From Stromatinia cepivora (lineage: Eukaryota; Ascomycota; Leotiomycetes; Helotiales; Sclerotiniaceae), in the NCBI GenBank assembly GCA_014898415.1, contig RCTD01000020.1:806001-870000 (forward strand): DNA of 64,000 nt, in the 5' to 3' direction. The translations under genes were made by a program, and so were the position numbers. Within the stretch, counting starts at the first letter, position 1, and each line of letters begins with the position of its first letter. Shown piece after piece: positions 48,493 through 58,713 of this stretch. The notes below the pieces were generated by a model. It did not search any database and was not told where the DNA came from. It worked only from the letters and a program-made list of their open reading frames with translations.

Positions 48493-48942
48493 TGCCTATT
48501 AATACCTATTAGTACTAGCTACTCCATTCACTCAAAGCCCTTCACGAATTCTTTACTTTTTATCTTTCCTTGTGATCACATCCCTTTATACAAACAACCA
48601 AGTATTAAGCCAATCACGCGCCACTTCCCCTCAATTCATCGATATCCCGCTAGACTTCAAAATATAACTAGGGCAGCACCTCAGTCTCCAGCTTCCGCGA
48701 GGTTTACTGGACCAGAATACACTGGAATATTTCAGCGTTATGATGATGGAGAGGAGCAACCTCCGCGGAGGTACTTAGGCTTAGGCGTGCTGAATCGGCT
48801 AGAAGATGATGATAATGAGAAGGAATATGATGGTAGGAAGATTGCGGATGGGCATGGAAGAGCGAGAATATATATTAGTCTAGATGAAACGGGAATGACG
48901 GTGAAAGAATTTCAGAGACAACAATTTGAGAAAGACAGATAG
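48493..48942 (+). CDS. 149-codon open frame without ATG start, coding-like
   Basis: The frame is open from 48493 (after TAGTAA) to a TAG at 48940, with no in-frame ATG except near the end, so it would be missed by a start-based search. The translation reads like a mitochondrial or organellar protein: a basic, Arg/Ser/Pro-rich stretch (HFPSIHRYPARLQNITR) is followed by FTGPEYTGIFQRYDDGEEQPPRRYLGLG, an acidic helix (LEDDDNEKEYDG) and ends with TVKEFQRQQFEKDR. Real coding is suggested by the length without stops and by the strong asymmetry of charged residues. An upstream exon carrying the ATG is required; I see no certain one. I do not recognise a family. Confidence 0.4.
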   Translation, partial: CLLIPISTSYSIHSKPFTNSLLFIFPCDHIPLYKQPSIKPITRHFPSIHRYPARLQNITRAAPQSPASARFTGPEYTGIFQRYDDGEEQPPRRYLGLGVLNRLEDDDNEKEYDGRKIADGHGRARIYISLDETGMTVKEFQRQQFEKDR

Positions 48943-51900
48943 CGTAAAGTTTGCGCACGGAAATATATAATATTTCATGAGATGATATCATTTCCAAGGC
49001 CATTCCTTCTAAAAACTCTACACCAAAAGAAGTTTGGCGAGCGCATATTGGGGTTTCGCTCATTTGTGATTTACCACATTAAAGCATTTCTCTCCATCAG
49101 TTTCTGCCCAAGCTGGCATCTAACGTTAGCGAGACCCAGGAGTTTAAATATCTCCATAGTCCTTAGGCAACGAGAGAACTTTCTACTCCTACAAGTGAAT
49201 GATTTAAGTGAGTGATGTGATTCCATTGCCTGAATGACTATCCAATCTGATATCCTTTCCCGGAATATGCGGTCATGAGGCTGCTAGGTTTCATGCGCAA
49301 GGACTACTCACATATCATCCTCTAGTGAATCACTGGTCCACTCCAATTGCCCCTCAAAACCACTATGCGTGTTCTATCTAAGAACTCCCCTTCTTCGATG
49401 ATTCCAGCTGTAGGCAACGTTTAGCTAGTGACAAGGACTCGACATATGGGAATTGGAGGACCGTTAACGACAAGCTTGGATAGCGAGAGAGTGTATCGAT
49501 AGGTATAGTGGGCCGCAGTTAGCTATTCCGAGGAGAGATTTGCAAGTAATAATCATAAAGAAGAACGAGTTTTACGAAAAACGACAGTCAAATTGATGAC
49601 GGATAGTGATAAACATTTTGGACAATACCGATACTAGACTTAGGGAAGTGATGATACCCCTTTCCCAACAACTATGATCAAAACCGAAGCCAGATTGCTA
49701 GTTATAATCTATTAGATGACTTGACTAACTTGTCACAGCGGGCATCGGTAATGAGTCACCTTGCAACATGCGGGAAACAGAAGTGCAGGAGTGTGGATTA
49801 GGGAGGGACTGGTGATATGAAGACTTAAATAAGGGGACGATGTAGTCTGACTAGGTGTTGATTGAATGGTCATGTATGATAGACTGATACCCCTCACTAA
49901 TCAAATATCCCCCTCGTATCCACATATACACCTCAATCAACGACTAGTGAATCATCCTAAGCTTAAAGGTTCAAACAAGGATCATTAGGCACTTAATTTT
50001 ATAACACTCGCAAAAATTTTGTTTTAGATACAGCCTTTGTGGAATTATAATGATAGTGGCGGCTGCGGAAGGCATTGGTTAGTACGAGGTTGTAGACCAG
50101 CAGAAGAGTGAGGGAAGGGAAAGCTGAGGAGATGCAAGTACACCAGCTGATTTGAGGTGGACTGACGGGTACGGCAATGAAAACGATGATGATTAGATAA
50201 GTTGGATCTATGACAGTGTGAATGAAGTGGCAACACTGAAGGCTTTATTAGACAAAGACAATGAAAATGCTATACTTGGAGAAGTGTCTCAAGATGAGAT
50301 ACTCCTTGCGATTATTCCGTGGGGAAAAATAATAAAAAAAGAAGAACAAACATGGGTGCGTGATCTTGTTGGGCTCACTGGTCATAGGTTGTGTTGTGCT
50401 AGATATCAATTCACCCAGTTGTAGAGATGGGCACTCTAACTTGCCATTATAAATCAGTTAGAGGCAGATGTTTGTATATCCAATGACTCAATGCAAGTCG
50501 GTGAAATGTAAAGTGAACAGGTGTGATCAAGTTCGACCAAATGACTTGTGCATTCACCATAGCTCAATTCTTTTCTACGTCACCTTCCTAACACAGATCG
50601 CAGATCATTGCAAATGTCATTCCAAGTGAATCAACAAAATCCCCTCCCGAGCTAAGAAGGATCCTACCACATCATTGTTTAAGAGGTCATACCTCACAAA
50701 CTGTTGGAGCATACTGTATAGAAGAAGAACTACGTGCATCCAAGGAATGTGACTTAGTGTTTGGCATCGGTGTGCAGAACAAAATAAAATTACCATATTG
50801 GTGGGTTTTTGGTGTATGTTGTGTTGGTAGAAAGGGTGACTTGGTACAAGGATGTGGGGAAAAGATGAGATTGGGGATATGATGAGATGAGAATCTGCCG
50901 ATGGACGTTCATGACAATAGTGATGTGGAGAGAAAATAACGTGGATACTCGTAGATTTTGAGGCACACCATTAGGCGATATCACTTCCATCTCAATGCCT
51001 TTCAAAAAGATAATTGGGGAAGGCACTGGTGTGAAAGCGCCACTATGGCTTTTGATTGCACCAGTAAGTCCCAACCTGGCTATTGACTTCGCGTTTCGCG
51101 TTGTATCTTATATTCTAGCAGATCATGAAGATCAAGCGTTTATATATCCTAACCCATATTATTACTTAATACCACACACAAGTCTATTCATCCATCTCGA
51201 CTTGAACTTCTAGACTCCACAAATACCTTGCAAAGAGAGTCCACTCATCAAATTTCTGTTTAAGAGTCCATCGTCCACACGGTTGTTAGACTAAGCTGCT
51301 TCAAATACTTGGAGATAAAGATGAATCATTGAAAGCAGGTAGATTATGTTTAGCGTTAATAAAAAATGTTTAGGTTGAGACTATGGCATGAATGGAAGAT
51401 AGACTGAAACAACGAATGATATATAGTCCTGGATGGGCGTAGATGCTGTTCTTGGCGTTTGACGGCGATCAGGCTGACAAGGCTGGGAAAATATGACAGT
51501 GACAAGCGGAGAAGAACGTAAATGCCAAGTCAGGAAAGGAGGCTTCAGATAATATCACATATACGTCAATCTCTTTGAAAAGGACAGAATCAAAAGACAG
51601 TGGCACAAAAATTCCTACTATCCTCTCCATATTCGCCTCCTCCTCAATCTATCCTATGCTCACCTCCCCCACTCTCTTACCACAGTGCTTCGGAGCAGGC
51701 TTCGCTGAGATAGCCCCCACGGGATCTCAATCTGGTCATCACTTGATTCGTTATTGTAGTTTTTTGATACCGAAAGTTTAAAAACATTAATTTTTATATA
51801 TCCTAACCCTCCACCTAACGTATGGTCCTCTGCACAAGGCTGAGAGATCTCAGTATTCCCCGCTCCGATATTCACTCATTCATCCACCGTGCATGAAAAC

Positions 51901-52360
51901 CATTTAATCTTCCAAATAAGTGTAGTGAAAGAGCCGCTCTCTCTTGGGTTTCTTGAGAAGCCTTATATCAAACGTGCAGGATTGGACTCATTCAGACCGA
52001 CACCGGATATTATGCATCATACAGAGTGGAAACCAATGGATTCTCCCATTCCTCCAGTCTCAAAGGTTCTTCGTCTGAGCCCTGTGCTTCAGCACTTTTG
52101 TTTCGTCTGCAACTGGTATGGGTTGTCCCTAGGATGATCCTTTGCGGTCATGGTGCCAGAAGTGAACATGTTTATTTTACACCAAGAAGGTCTGGAAAGA
52201 CAATCTGGAGGACTTTGTGGGAAGCTGGCAGTATCTTTATAGCTGAATCAATCAACGACCATGTGCACGCATAAAAGGCGCTAGAAAACTGAAGTGGAGG
52301 TTCGAAGATGCGGGTCTAGTGATGCGAGAGGTATTTGATAGTGAGTGAATGTTTATGTCA
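48943..52360. other. Gene-poor region
   Basis: About 3.4 kb with no supported gene. Coding-like fragments occur at 50218-50424 (VNEVATLKALLDKDNENA...) and 51889-52137 (EKPYIKRAGLDSFRP...), both without an ATG at the upstream end and without a partner exon I could join. They may be decayed genes. The area is AT-rich and lacks recognisable repeats until 52361. Confidence 0.45.
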
Positions 52361-52747
52361 TATCGTGTGGAATAGGTGCATTTTGTCCGCCTTGCATTCA
52401 GCATCGAAGCTGCGGCTTGTGAGAGTAAATGCGTAGTATCTATATTATCTCAGTACAAGAAATTGAACCCAAAGTTAGGTTATACATACAAGTATTGAAT
52501 TTCAAACCATGACTCTCGCAATAAAACGAGTTGGGACTTAGCACAGGTATGGATTCTCGAATGCTCGTGGGACCGTGGTATCGTGCGGTATAGGTGCATT
52601 TCTTCAGCATTCAGCATAGAAACTGTGACTTGCGAGAGCAAATGCGTAGTATCTATGATTATATTAACACAAAGCCTTTCAGTCTAAGCTTAGGGTATGC
52701 ATACAAGTATCGACTCCAAATGCGTGGCTCTCGTGTGAAACCAAGTG
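52361..52747. repeat. Diverged direct repeat, about 170 bp, offset 218
   Basis: Copies at about 52361-52534 and 52579-52747 share, in the same order, TATCGTGYGG, TAGGTGCATTT, GCATTCAGCAT, GCGTAGTATCTAT, TTAGG..ATRCATACAAGTAT and a GACTCTCG/GGCTCTCG end. Identity is perhaps 75-80% by eye with small gaps. The second copy lies in a 71-codon open frame (52594-52809) and the first has a stop in the equivalent frame. Confidence 0.8.
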
Positions 52748-53890
52748 AGGAGAGCGCAAGAGTAAGGATGTATGGAGGAATTTTCGAATGCCTACGAAAC
52801 CAAAGTTAAGATTAAACACGATGAAGGTAGCTATGCGACTATGAACGGCAGGATGAAAGGTAGGTGTTACTGGATTGTGAACAATCTTCGTTTTGCCACC
52901 TCGCTGGTTGAAGTCCGTTGCTTGCTCGCTAATGCCAGATGGAACTGGATATTTGAATGGCAATCAGTTACTTGAAAATACCAGCATGCCAGAGAATACA
53001 TCTGTCTAACGTAGTGCTTTTGTTGATGAGGTTTTCTAGATTGAGGCAGATATGATAGTTCTGCTTAGGGCGGGGGGGGGGGGAAGTCCAACCTCAGGTT
53101 TTCGCTTGAACGCAAGTGGGAGTTTTCTGAAATTCCTATCTTAATAGTGCAGAGTTAGCTATGTACGTAAATCATTCACATAGTAATCTCTCCTTTAAAA
53201 CCACTACCTATGCACTCACCTAATCCTCAAGAACCAGCAGATATGGCCTCAAAACCAGAAGTAATCACAGGATGGATGTACTTACATGTAGAATTACACC
53301 CAAGAATAAAAACCCGAGCTCACAGCCTCACACAACCACGCTAATCCTACCATCTGATCTTTCCATCCAATACACCTCAGGAAAAACTAAGCCCCGATCG
53401 CCTTCGCTACCTGTGCGTATGTCGCACAAACTTCGAAATTGCTGATTTGAATTTTCCTCTTTCCAGTAGTAACGGGTACTATCAAAACAATTTAAGATCG
53501 CACTCGCAAAGATCAACCAACAATACAATCACATACCAGAGATACCCTCTACTCAAATCCTTCGTACGTATTTCTACCCTTTCCTCCTCTCAAAGATCCC
53601 AAATGCTGCGCTTTTACCGTCATTTCAGTCGCGTTTCCTCTTAGATCGAGATCTCTTCGAAGTCATTTCCTCCTCCTACGATGCGCAACAATACCTCAAA
53701 ACAAAAATTATACAACATACAATATTATACAAGGGTTTAGATGGTGTTTGTTCTATTAGTGCTGGTTGTCTTGTTGTGGTTGAACAATTTCAGACCTCCT
53801 GAAATTACCGAACGGCGAAACTTCGGCCCTTGAAGTTGAGCAAAGTCTCTGAGCAATTGTTCTCTTAACATCAGTACTAGTAGCTGTTGT
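52748..53890. other. Intergenic region
   Basis: No supported gene. Includes a G12 homopolymer (53072-53083). Frames at 52772-52975, 53328-53644 and 53756-54046 are short or overlapping. Confidence 0.5.
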
Positions 53891-55001
53891 CAGCCCATGT
53901 CTTCTTCGAATAGTGTACCATAGTATGGTATTTCTTAATGTCTTTTGAGGTATTGATGGTGGATGGGAAGAATATTGCCATATTTTCTGTTGAGGTTGAG
54001 GCTTATTGAGGTAGCAATAAATATTTTTGGGGGAATAGTACCCCATAGTGTGGTATACTTTGAAGCCTTTTAGCCTCTTTTGAGGTGCTTGTCTCCAAGA
54101 TATTCATCGTTGTTATATATGGGAAGATTGTTTTCTTGGTGTTGTTCTTTGATGTTGCTATTGGCCTACGTCTTCTTCAAACAGCATACTATAGTGTAGT
54201 ATTGCTTGAGAGTTTTGGAAAAGCTGCTTATTGATATTTTAGAGTTATTGAGCTATACTGGTGTATTTCACGACTAAGATTCATCTTTATTCATGCTTTT
54301 AATAGGTAATTTTTGCCCACAAAGTGCTATAGTATGATATTCTTTGGGATTTTGAGTCCTTTTGATGCGTGGTATTCAGAAGATTTATAATGATTAAGAT
54401 CTGCTGATACATTGTCTCACTAAGATTCATCTTCATAGATAGTACTGGCGCTTTCCCTTTGTGGGTAGGTTTCTATAGCGTGGTATTCTTTGAAGTCTTT
54501 TGAGATAGTATATCCAGAAGATATTTGATAACTCAAAGATCTTACCATATTGTCCTACTGGGATTGATTGCCATTGATACTATCAATTTCTCTTTATTTC
54601 TCTCTCACATTGGTAGAGTTCTACAATATAGCAGGTAATGAGCCTTTGGTATCACTGTTCCCAAGGACATGATAAGTGATTGAGAGATAATAATTTTTTG
54701 TTTTATTACAAATAGATACTCTTGATACTCTTGACGTTTCTTCTTCAAGGATTATATGTTATAGTACACAATTTAATAGATCTTTGAAAATGTTATTCTT
54801 AGGAATAAAATGGGTGATTGAGAGCATTCTTACATTGTTCTTTTAGGATTGAAATTTTTTTGGTATTTTCAGTATATTTCTTCCAAGGATAGTGTTCAAT
54901 AGCGTAGTAGGCATAAAGACTTTGATAGTGTTATTTGGAGGAGTTTTGAGACAATTAAGATATTTTACAAGCATTTTACAAGCATTTTACAGTTCAAGTA
55001 G
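53890..55001. repeat. Diverged tandem repeat, period about 140 bp (left part)
   Basis: An anchor resembling CTATAGTGTGGTATTCTTTGAAG recurs at about 53929, 54044, 54190, 54329, 54473, 54623, 54769 and 54897, so spacing is about 115-150 bp. Other parts of the unit keep the same spacing: ACTAAGATTCATCTT at 54273 and 54419; GTGATTGAGAG at 54677 and 54814; TTCAAGGAT/TTCCAAGGAT at 54745 and 54882; ATGTCTTCTTC/ACGTCTTCTTC at 53898 and 54168. Copies are strongly diverged and AT-rich with many C/T and G/A changes. No coding function is seen. Confidence 0.75.
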
Positions 55002-55536
55002 ACTGCGCAAAAATTATCTGTACCCATAGATTATCCACAGATAATCCGCCCTATAAATACTCATCAGAGATTCTACCTGTTCCGCAGATTATCCATCCAG
55101 ATTTAAAATTATCTGTTTCATTATAGATAATCTGTAGATTATTTATAGATAATCTATTTATTTATAAATAGATAGATTATTTATAAATAATCTATAAATA
55201 TATAAATAATTTATAAATAATCTATAGATATATAGATTATTTATAAATAATTTATAGATTATCTATAGATTATCTACTTTTTATTTAAATTTGAAATTAT
55301 TTTATAATCCAAAAGTAATTCAAATTTAGATTTATATTAATTTTTATACTAATTATAAAATTATATTAATTTTATAAAATATTATATAATATACAAATAA
55401 ATGAATATTTACAAATAATCTATATCCATTTTATAAATTACTCATCCCAAATTTTGAATTACCCGCCCTGCTATAGATAATCCATAGATTACCTATCAAA
55501 GCCATTATCCGTCCTGTGGGTACCCATTGCGCAGCC
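55002..55536. mobile_element. MITE-like element, copy 1 (535 bp, AT-rich)
   Basis: It begins GACTGCGCAA and ends TTGCGCAGCC, a 10-bp imperfect terminal inverted repeat, and is flanked by TA on both sides (55000-55001 and 55537-55538). This is the pattern of Tc1/mariner-type insertions. A GTACCCA is repeated inverted just inside each end. The interior is over 75% AT and made of TAATCTATA-type palindromes, so it has many potential hairpins. It has no ORF, hence non-autonomous. It is inserted in the diverged tandem array. Confidence 0.8.
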
Positions 55537-55538
55537 TA

Positions 55539-55900
55539 AGTTCAAGTCAGAGTCAAAGATCACTCTCGGCTCTTGTCTTCCCCGAAGAGTACACCATAGT
55601 GTGGTATAGATAAGATCTGATTAGTACTAACCTATGGGGAATTGAGGCTGCTGGAAAGAATATACTGTTATTTATCACTTCAAAACAAAAGAATTAGCTA
55701 CTTTCAAAGCATGTTTTTAGCACACTGAGATGTATTGTCTGGAATTATAGATACAGTTGCCTGTGTATTTGTTGGAGAAGACAGGAAGATATGGTAGATT
55801 TGTTTGTCTTGGTTATTCTACACAACACTCTCCATCCATGTCTCCTGTGAAGAGTTTTCTAGAGTGGTATTCTTTTCAGTTCTAAAGAATTGTATGCTTG
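55539..55900. repeat. Diverged tandem repeat, right part
   Basis: The array of 53.9-55.0 kb resumes after the element: GTCTTCCCCGAAGAGTACACCATAGTGTGGTAT at 55570-55610 matches the unit at 53898-53935, and a further copy of the anchor (CTAGAGTGGTATTCTTTTCAG) is at about 55859. The copies on the right side are more spaced. This shows that the element inserted into a pre-existing array. Confidence 0.65.
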
Positions 55901-56146
55901 GGATATGCACGAACAGTTTAGAATTATTTTGTTGTAGCTTTGTTATTATTGATATCATTGTTCAATAATTAGCAATAACTGTGGTTGACTCCCTTAATTA
56001 ACGCAGATGTCCCAGTCAGTTTAATTGTTCTAGGCACTCTAGTTGTCCTAATCAATCCAATTGTCTAACACTCAGCTACACATTCGAATCTTTTCATTGT
56101 CTCTCCTGGAAACAATCTTCTAGTCAACTTCAGACATTGGGAAATC
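55901..56146. promoter_or_regulatory. Putative promoter and leader of the RGG-repeat gene
   Basis: Intergenic AT-rich DNA between the repeat array and the start codon at 56147, ending in the CT-rich stretch TTTTCATTGTCTCTCCTGG (about 56090-56110). A role as promoter is inferred from position only. Confidence 0.4.
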
Positions 56147-57311
56147 ATGCTAATATACTATAAACAGAAAATGGCAGCACTTCCGCCTCCAGGCTTTCTG
56201 TTTTGTTTCCTCACTCGACCCTGCAGCCCGGAGTACCGGCCCGGCCCCTCCTACTTGGCATTTATGCCGTTCCTCCGCGCTCCCAGAGGCCTCGTTGAAG
56301 GCGAGACTGTAGATGAGCTCTGTCACCGGTGCTACCGGTCAAGATCTGACTGGGAGAGCCGCGTTCGTTCGGGCGTACATATACCTGGTCAACAATATCA
56401 GAGGATGACCAGTGACTTGCGCAGTGGTCTTCCAGTTGGTTTCAACACCAATCTGGTTTTGATCCCAGATCAGGTAAGTTAATATACAGATTGCGATTCT
56501 TGACTCTTCGAGAACCAGTCTAGCTTACAGTTGGTGCTAACCCCTTTCGCTTTGTAGGCATGGATTGCTGCAAACCCAGTTGGTCGTGCCGGCTTTGCTA
56601 CCTCAAGACAGCCCAGTATCACCGCCGCCGTAAGTATTCTTCGTTTTGCCGCTAATTCTTACGGATAATATATACTAACGAATAGTAGGCACTTGCTGCC
56701 GTCTTGGTCCTGCCGGTGCCGGGAGGTGCAATCGACGTTGTAAGATATTACCTTCTCCTATCCACAGTAAAAAATTCTTGCTGACAAAAGATTTATAAGG
56801 CGCCGATGATTCCCATCCCTGTGGGAGAACCACGCGTAAGTCTTTATTGCTTTCAAATATTTTCCTAGTCGCCGGACTCTAACATTTCGAACAGGCTCCT
56901 CCAACTGCTGCTCGTGGACGTGGTGGACGTGGCGGTCGTGGTGGTCGTGGTGGACGTGGTGGACGTGGTGGTCGTGGTGGTCGTGGTGGTCGTGGTGGTC
57001 GTGGTGGTCGTGGTGGTCGTGGTGGACGTGGTGGAATTACTCCCGGCGGCGGGTTCGTGGCTCATAGCGCCGCCCCTCCTCAACAACAACTCGTAAGTAA
57101 TTTTTCTTCCCTCTGTATGCTTATCTAATACATAAAATAGCCTCTTCCTCCCTTTGGTTTGCCCGGCCCTGCGCCCGCTCAACTCGTAAGTTTTCAATCC
57201 CAGATATTCTATCTCTACATATCTAATACCATATAGGCTCTCCCGGCTCCTGGTCTGCCCGCTGCTCCACCAGCTCAAGTTGTAAGTTCTTTCTCCACCG
57301 ACAATCAGTAG
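56147..57311 (+). CDS. RGG-repeat protein with seven symmetric exons
   Basis: Exons 56147-56473, 56558-56629, 56689-56739, 56800-56835, 56895-57092, 57141-57185 and 57237-57311 hold 109, 24, 17, 12, 66, 15 and 15 codons before a read-through of 9 codons to TAG. Every intron (84, 59, 60, 59, 48 and 51 nt) has a phase-0 GTAAG donor. Exon 1 has a short CHRC motif (DELCHRCYRSR) and a Pro-rich start; exon 3 is Val/Pro-rich; exon 5 carries thirteen RGG tripeptides (56919-57035) from a 9-bp repeat; exons 6 and 7 are Pro/Ala/Leu-rich and resemble each other. RGG boxes bind RNA or G-rich nucleic acid and mediate condensation; that is inference here. A further in-frame piece (VIPAPASGPSIVAPPPG to TGA at about 57440) lacks a good acceptor, so the C-terminus is uncertain. 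I do not recognise a family. Confidence 0.6.
56919..57035. repeat. 9-bp tandem repeat, 13 units (RGG)
   Basis: CGTGGTGGT/A units repeat thirteen times inside exon 5 of the RGG gene. They code for RGG on the plus strand; the same DNA read backwards gives a Thr-rich frame on the minus strand, which I consider a shadow. Confidence 0.95.
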
Positions 57312-57618
57312 TACCTAGTGCTGATTGGGCATGGTATCTTGCTACTCCGGTGATCCCCGCTCCCGCTTCCGGCCCCTCTATCGTCGCCCCTCCTCCTGGC
57401 TCCGCGCCTGTCTCCGGTTCTTCTGCGCCTGACGGATGAGTTATCGCCGCCGCCTCCATCCTCGTCTCTCTTAATCAGTAGTTTAGTTAAGTACCTAGGT
57501 ACTATTAAATAAATAAACAAAGTCCCACGTGTACAGGCAAGAACCTCTCTCCTCTTCCAAGCATTTTCCAGTGGTACATATATGTTGTTGTATATGGCAA
57601 GTCGCTGATTTAATTAAC

Positions 57619-57855
57619 TTATTGGCTTGTCGTAACAAATTTTCTCCTCACAGACCCACTCCCCTTTAGCGCCCAACCTTCTTTGTAAAATTCATACGCC
57701 AACGTCTGACTTCCTCTTACCTCCACATATGGACAGAGCCAATAGTTATTTATGTAAGAATGTGCCCATGAAATGAACCAAAAGAACATGCCTGCGGAAA
57801 CCCATAAGACGCCATAAAACCTCTTAATCTTGTCTGATTTCTTTTTTTTCCCCAT
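57619..57855 (-). CDS. Possible 78-aa single-helix membrane protein
   Basis: ATG at 57855 opens a 78-codon frame (the frame extends 2 codons further up with GTG). It starts with a Lys-rich head (MGKKKKSDKIKRFYG) followed by one hydrophobic helix (VLWVSAGMFFWFISW), then a polar part with YVEVRGSQTLAYEFYKEGWALKG. The positive-inside head and helix give a sensible membrane topology. I do not recognise it; it lies between the two MITE copies. Could be chance. Confidence 0.3.
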   Translation of the reverse strand: MGKKKKSDKIKRFYGVLWVSAGMFFWFISWAHSYINNYWLCPYVEVRGSQTLAYEFYKEGWALKGSGSVRRKFVTTSQ

Positions 57856-58267
57856 TATCACTGTGCTTCTGATAATTAGCTCATAGTCTACGGCCCATAT
57901 AAATTCTCACTTAGACGCCAACCATAAATTCTTCAGCCCAATTCCCCTTCAAAACGCGAAATCGGTAGACCGAGGTGATAAAACAATCCTTGAGATCGCG
58001 CACTCGCACGGAATCCTTGATTCCAGCAGCTGCTTTTCCATCTAAATTTGAACTTCAGATATTCTCTATACGATGTAGCCATTGCTAATATAACAACAAA
58101 ACCAATCTCTTCTCGCTAACTTCCATACCCCACTCCCTTAGCGAATAAACCTCGCTTAGACCTCGACATTTTCTACATAATTCACACCTTATCCGCAACT
58201 TGTTCATTCTAGATATCAAACCCCTCGAGCAGCGATCCTACCCATCAGAATGGCCGTTTTTGTACAG

Positions 58268-58525
58268 TTACCTCCGACAATTTGCGAGATAGCGGCTGCG
58301 AATTGAGTCCTTGGGGAAATTTGATCTATTCAACTGGTCGTTGATCTTAATACTTTCCCAAAGTTCATTAAAAATCCACCCAGTCCATTCCAACATGAGT
58401 CCTGGACACGCAACACCCATGTTTTTCTTAGCAGTCCCGTACTTCAATACTCTAGTAATGAAGAAGATATATAAAACTAAATTCAAGAATTTATCCATCC
58501 AGAGAATTCCAGGTTTAAATCTCAT
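58268..58525 (-). CDS. Possible 85-aa protein or first exon
   Basis: ATG-started frame, beginning MRFKPGILWMDKFLNLV, with hydrophobic start (LYIFFITRVLKYG) and a CPGLMLEWTGWIFNELWESI segment; it ends in RRR-like basic residues. A GT donor (AGGTAACT) near 58272 would allow splicing to a downstream exon that I cannot identify. An overlapping frame exists on the plus strand, but this minus frame looks more protein-like. No family recognised. Confidence 0.25.
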   Translation of the reverse strand: MRFKPGILWMDKFLNLVLYIFFITRVLKYGTAKKNMGVACPGLMLEWTGWIFNELWESIKINDQLNRSNFPKDSIRSRYLANCRR

Positions 58526-58713
58526 TTTCCTCGCTCGATTAGTGCGAGTATATCACGTCAATATGTGAATATGTGAATAAATAAAGGAAGTAATTAGATC
58601 AGAGCAATGCGAATATATAAGAGTGTATCTAGGAACAATGAGAGGAAGGATAGAGGAGAGTTGGAGATTAATGAATGAGGAAGGACTTTTATCTATATCT
58701 ATATCTGTCTCTA

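Larger units (their letters stand above)
57312..58713. other. Region between the RGG gene and the second MITE
   Basis: Contains the in-frame Pro-rich segment (57340-57440) possibly belonging to the RGG gene, a 14-bp palindrome AGTACCTAGGTACT at 57492-57505, and two short minus-strand ATG frames, 57855 to 57619 and 58525 to 58268, listed separately. The rest shows nothing recognisable. Confidence 0.5.

Noticed and set aside
56865..57278. Thr-rich minus-strand ORF of 137 codons
   Set aside because: It is the antisense translation of the CGTGGTGGT repeat; the plus strand has a coherent spliced gene with six phase-0 introns.
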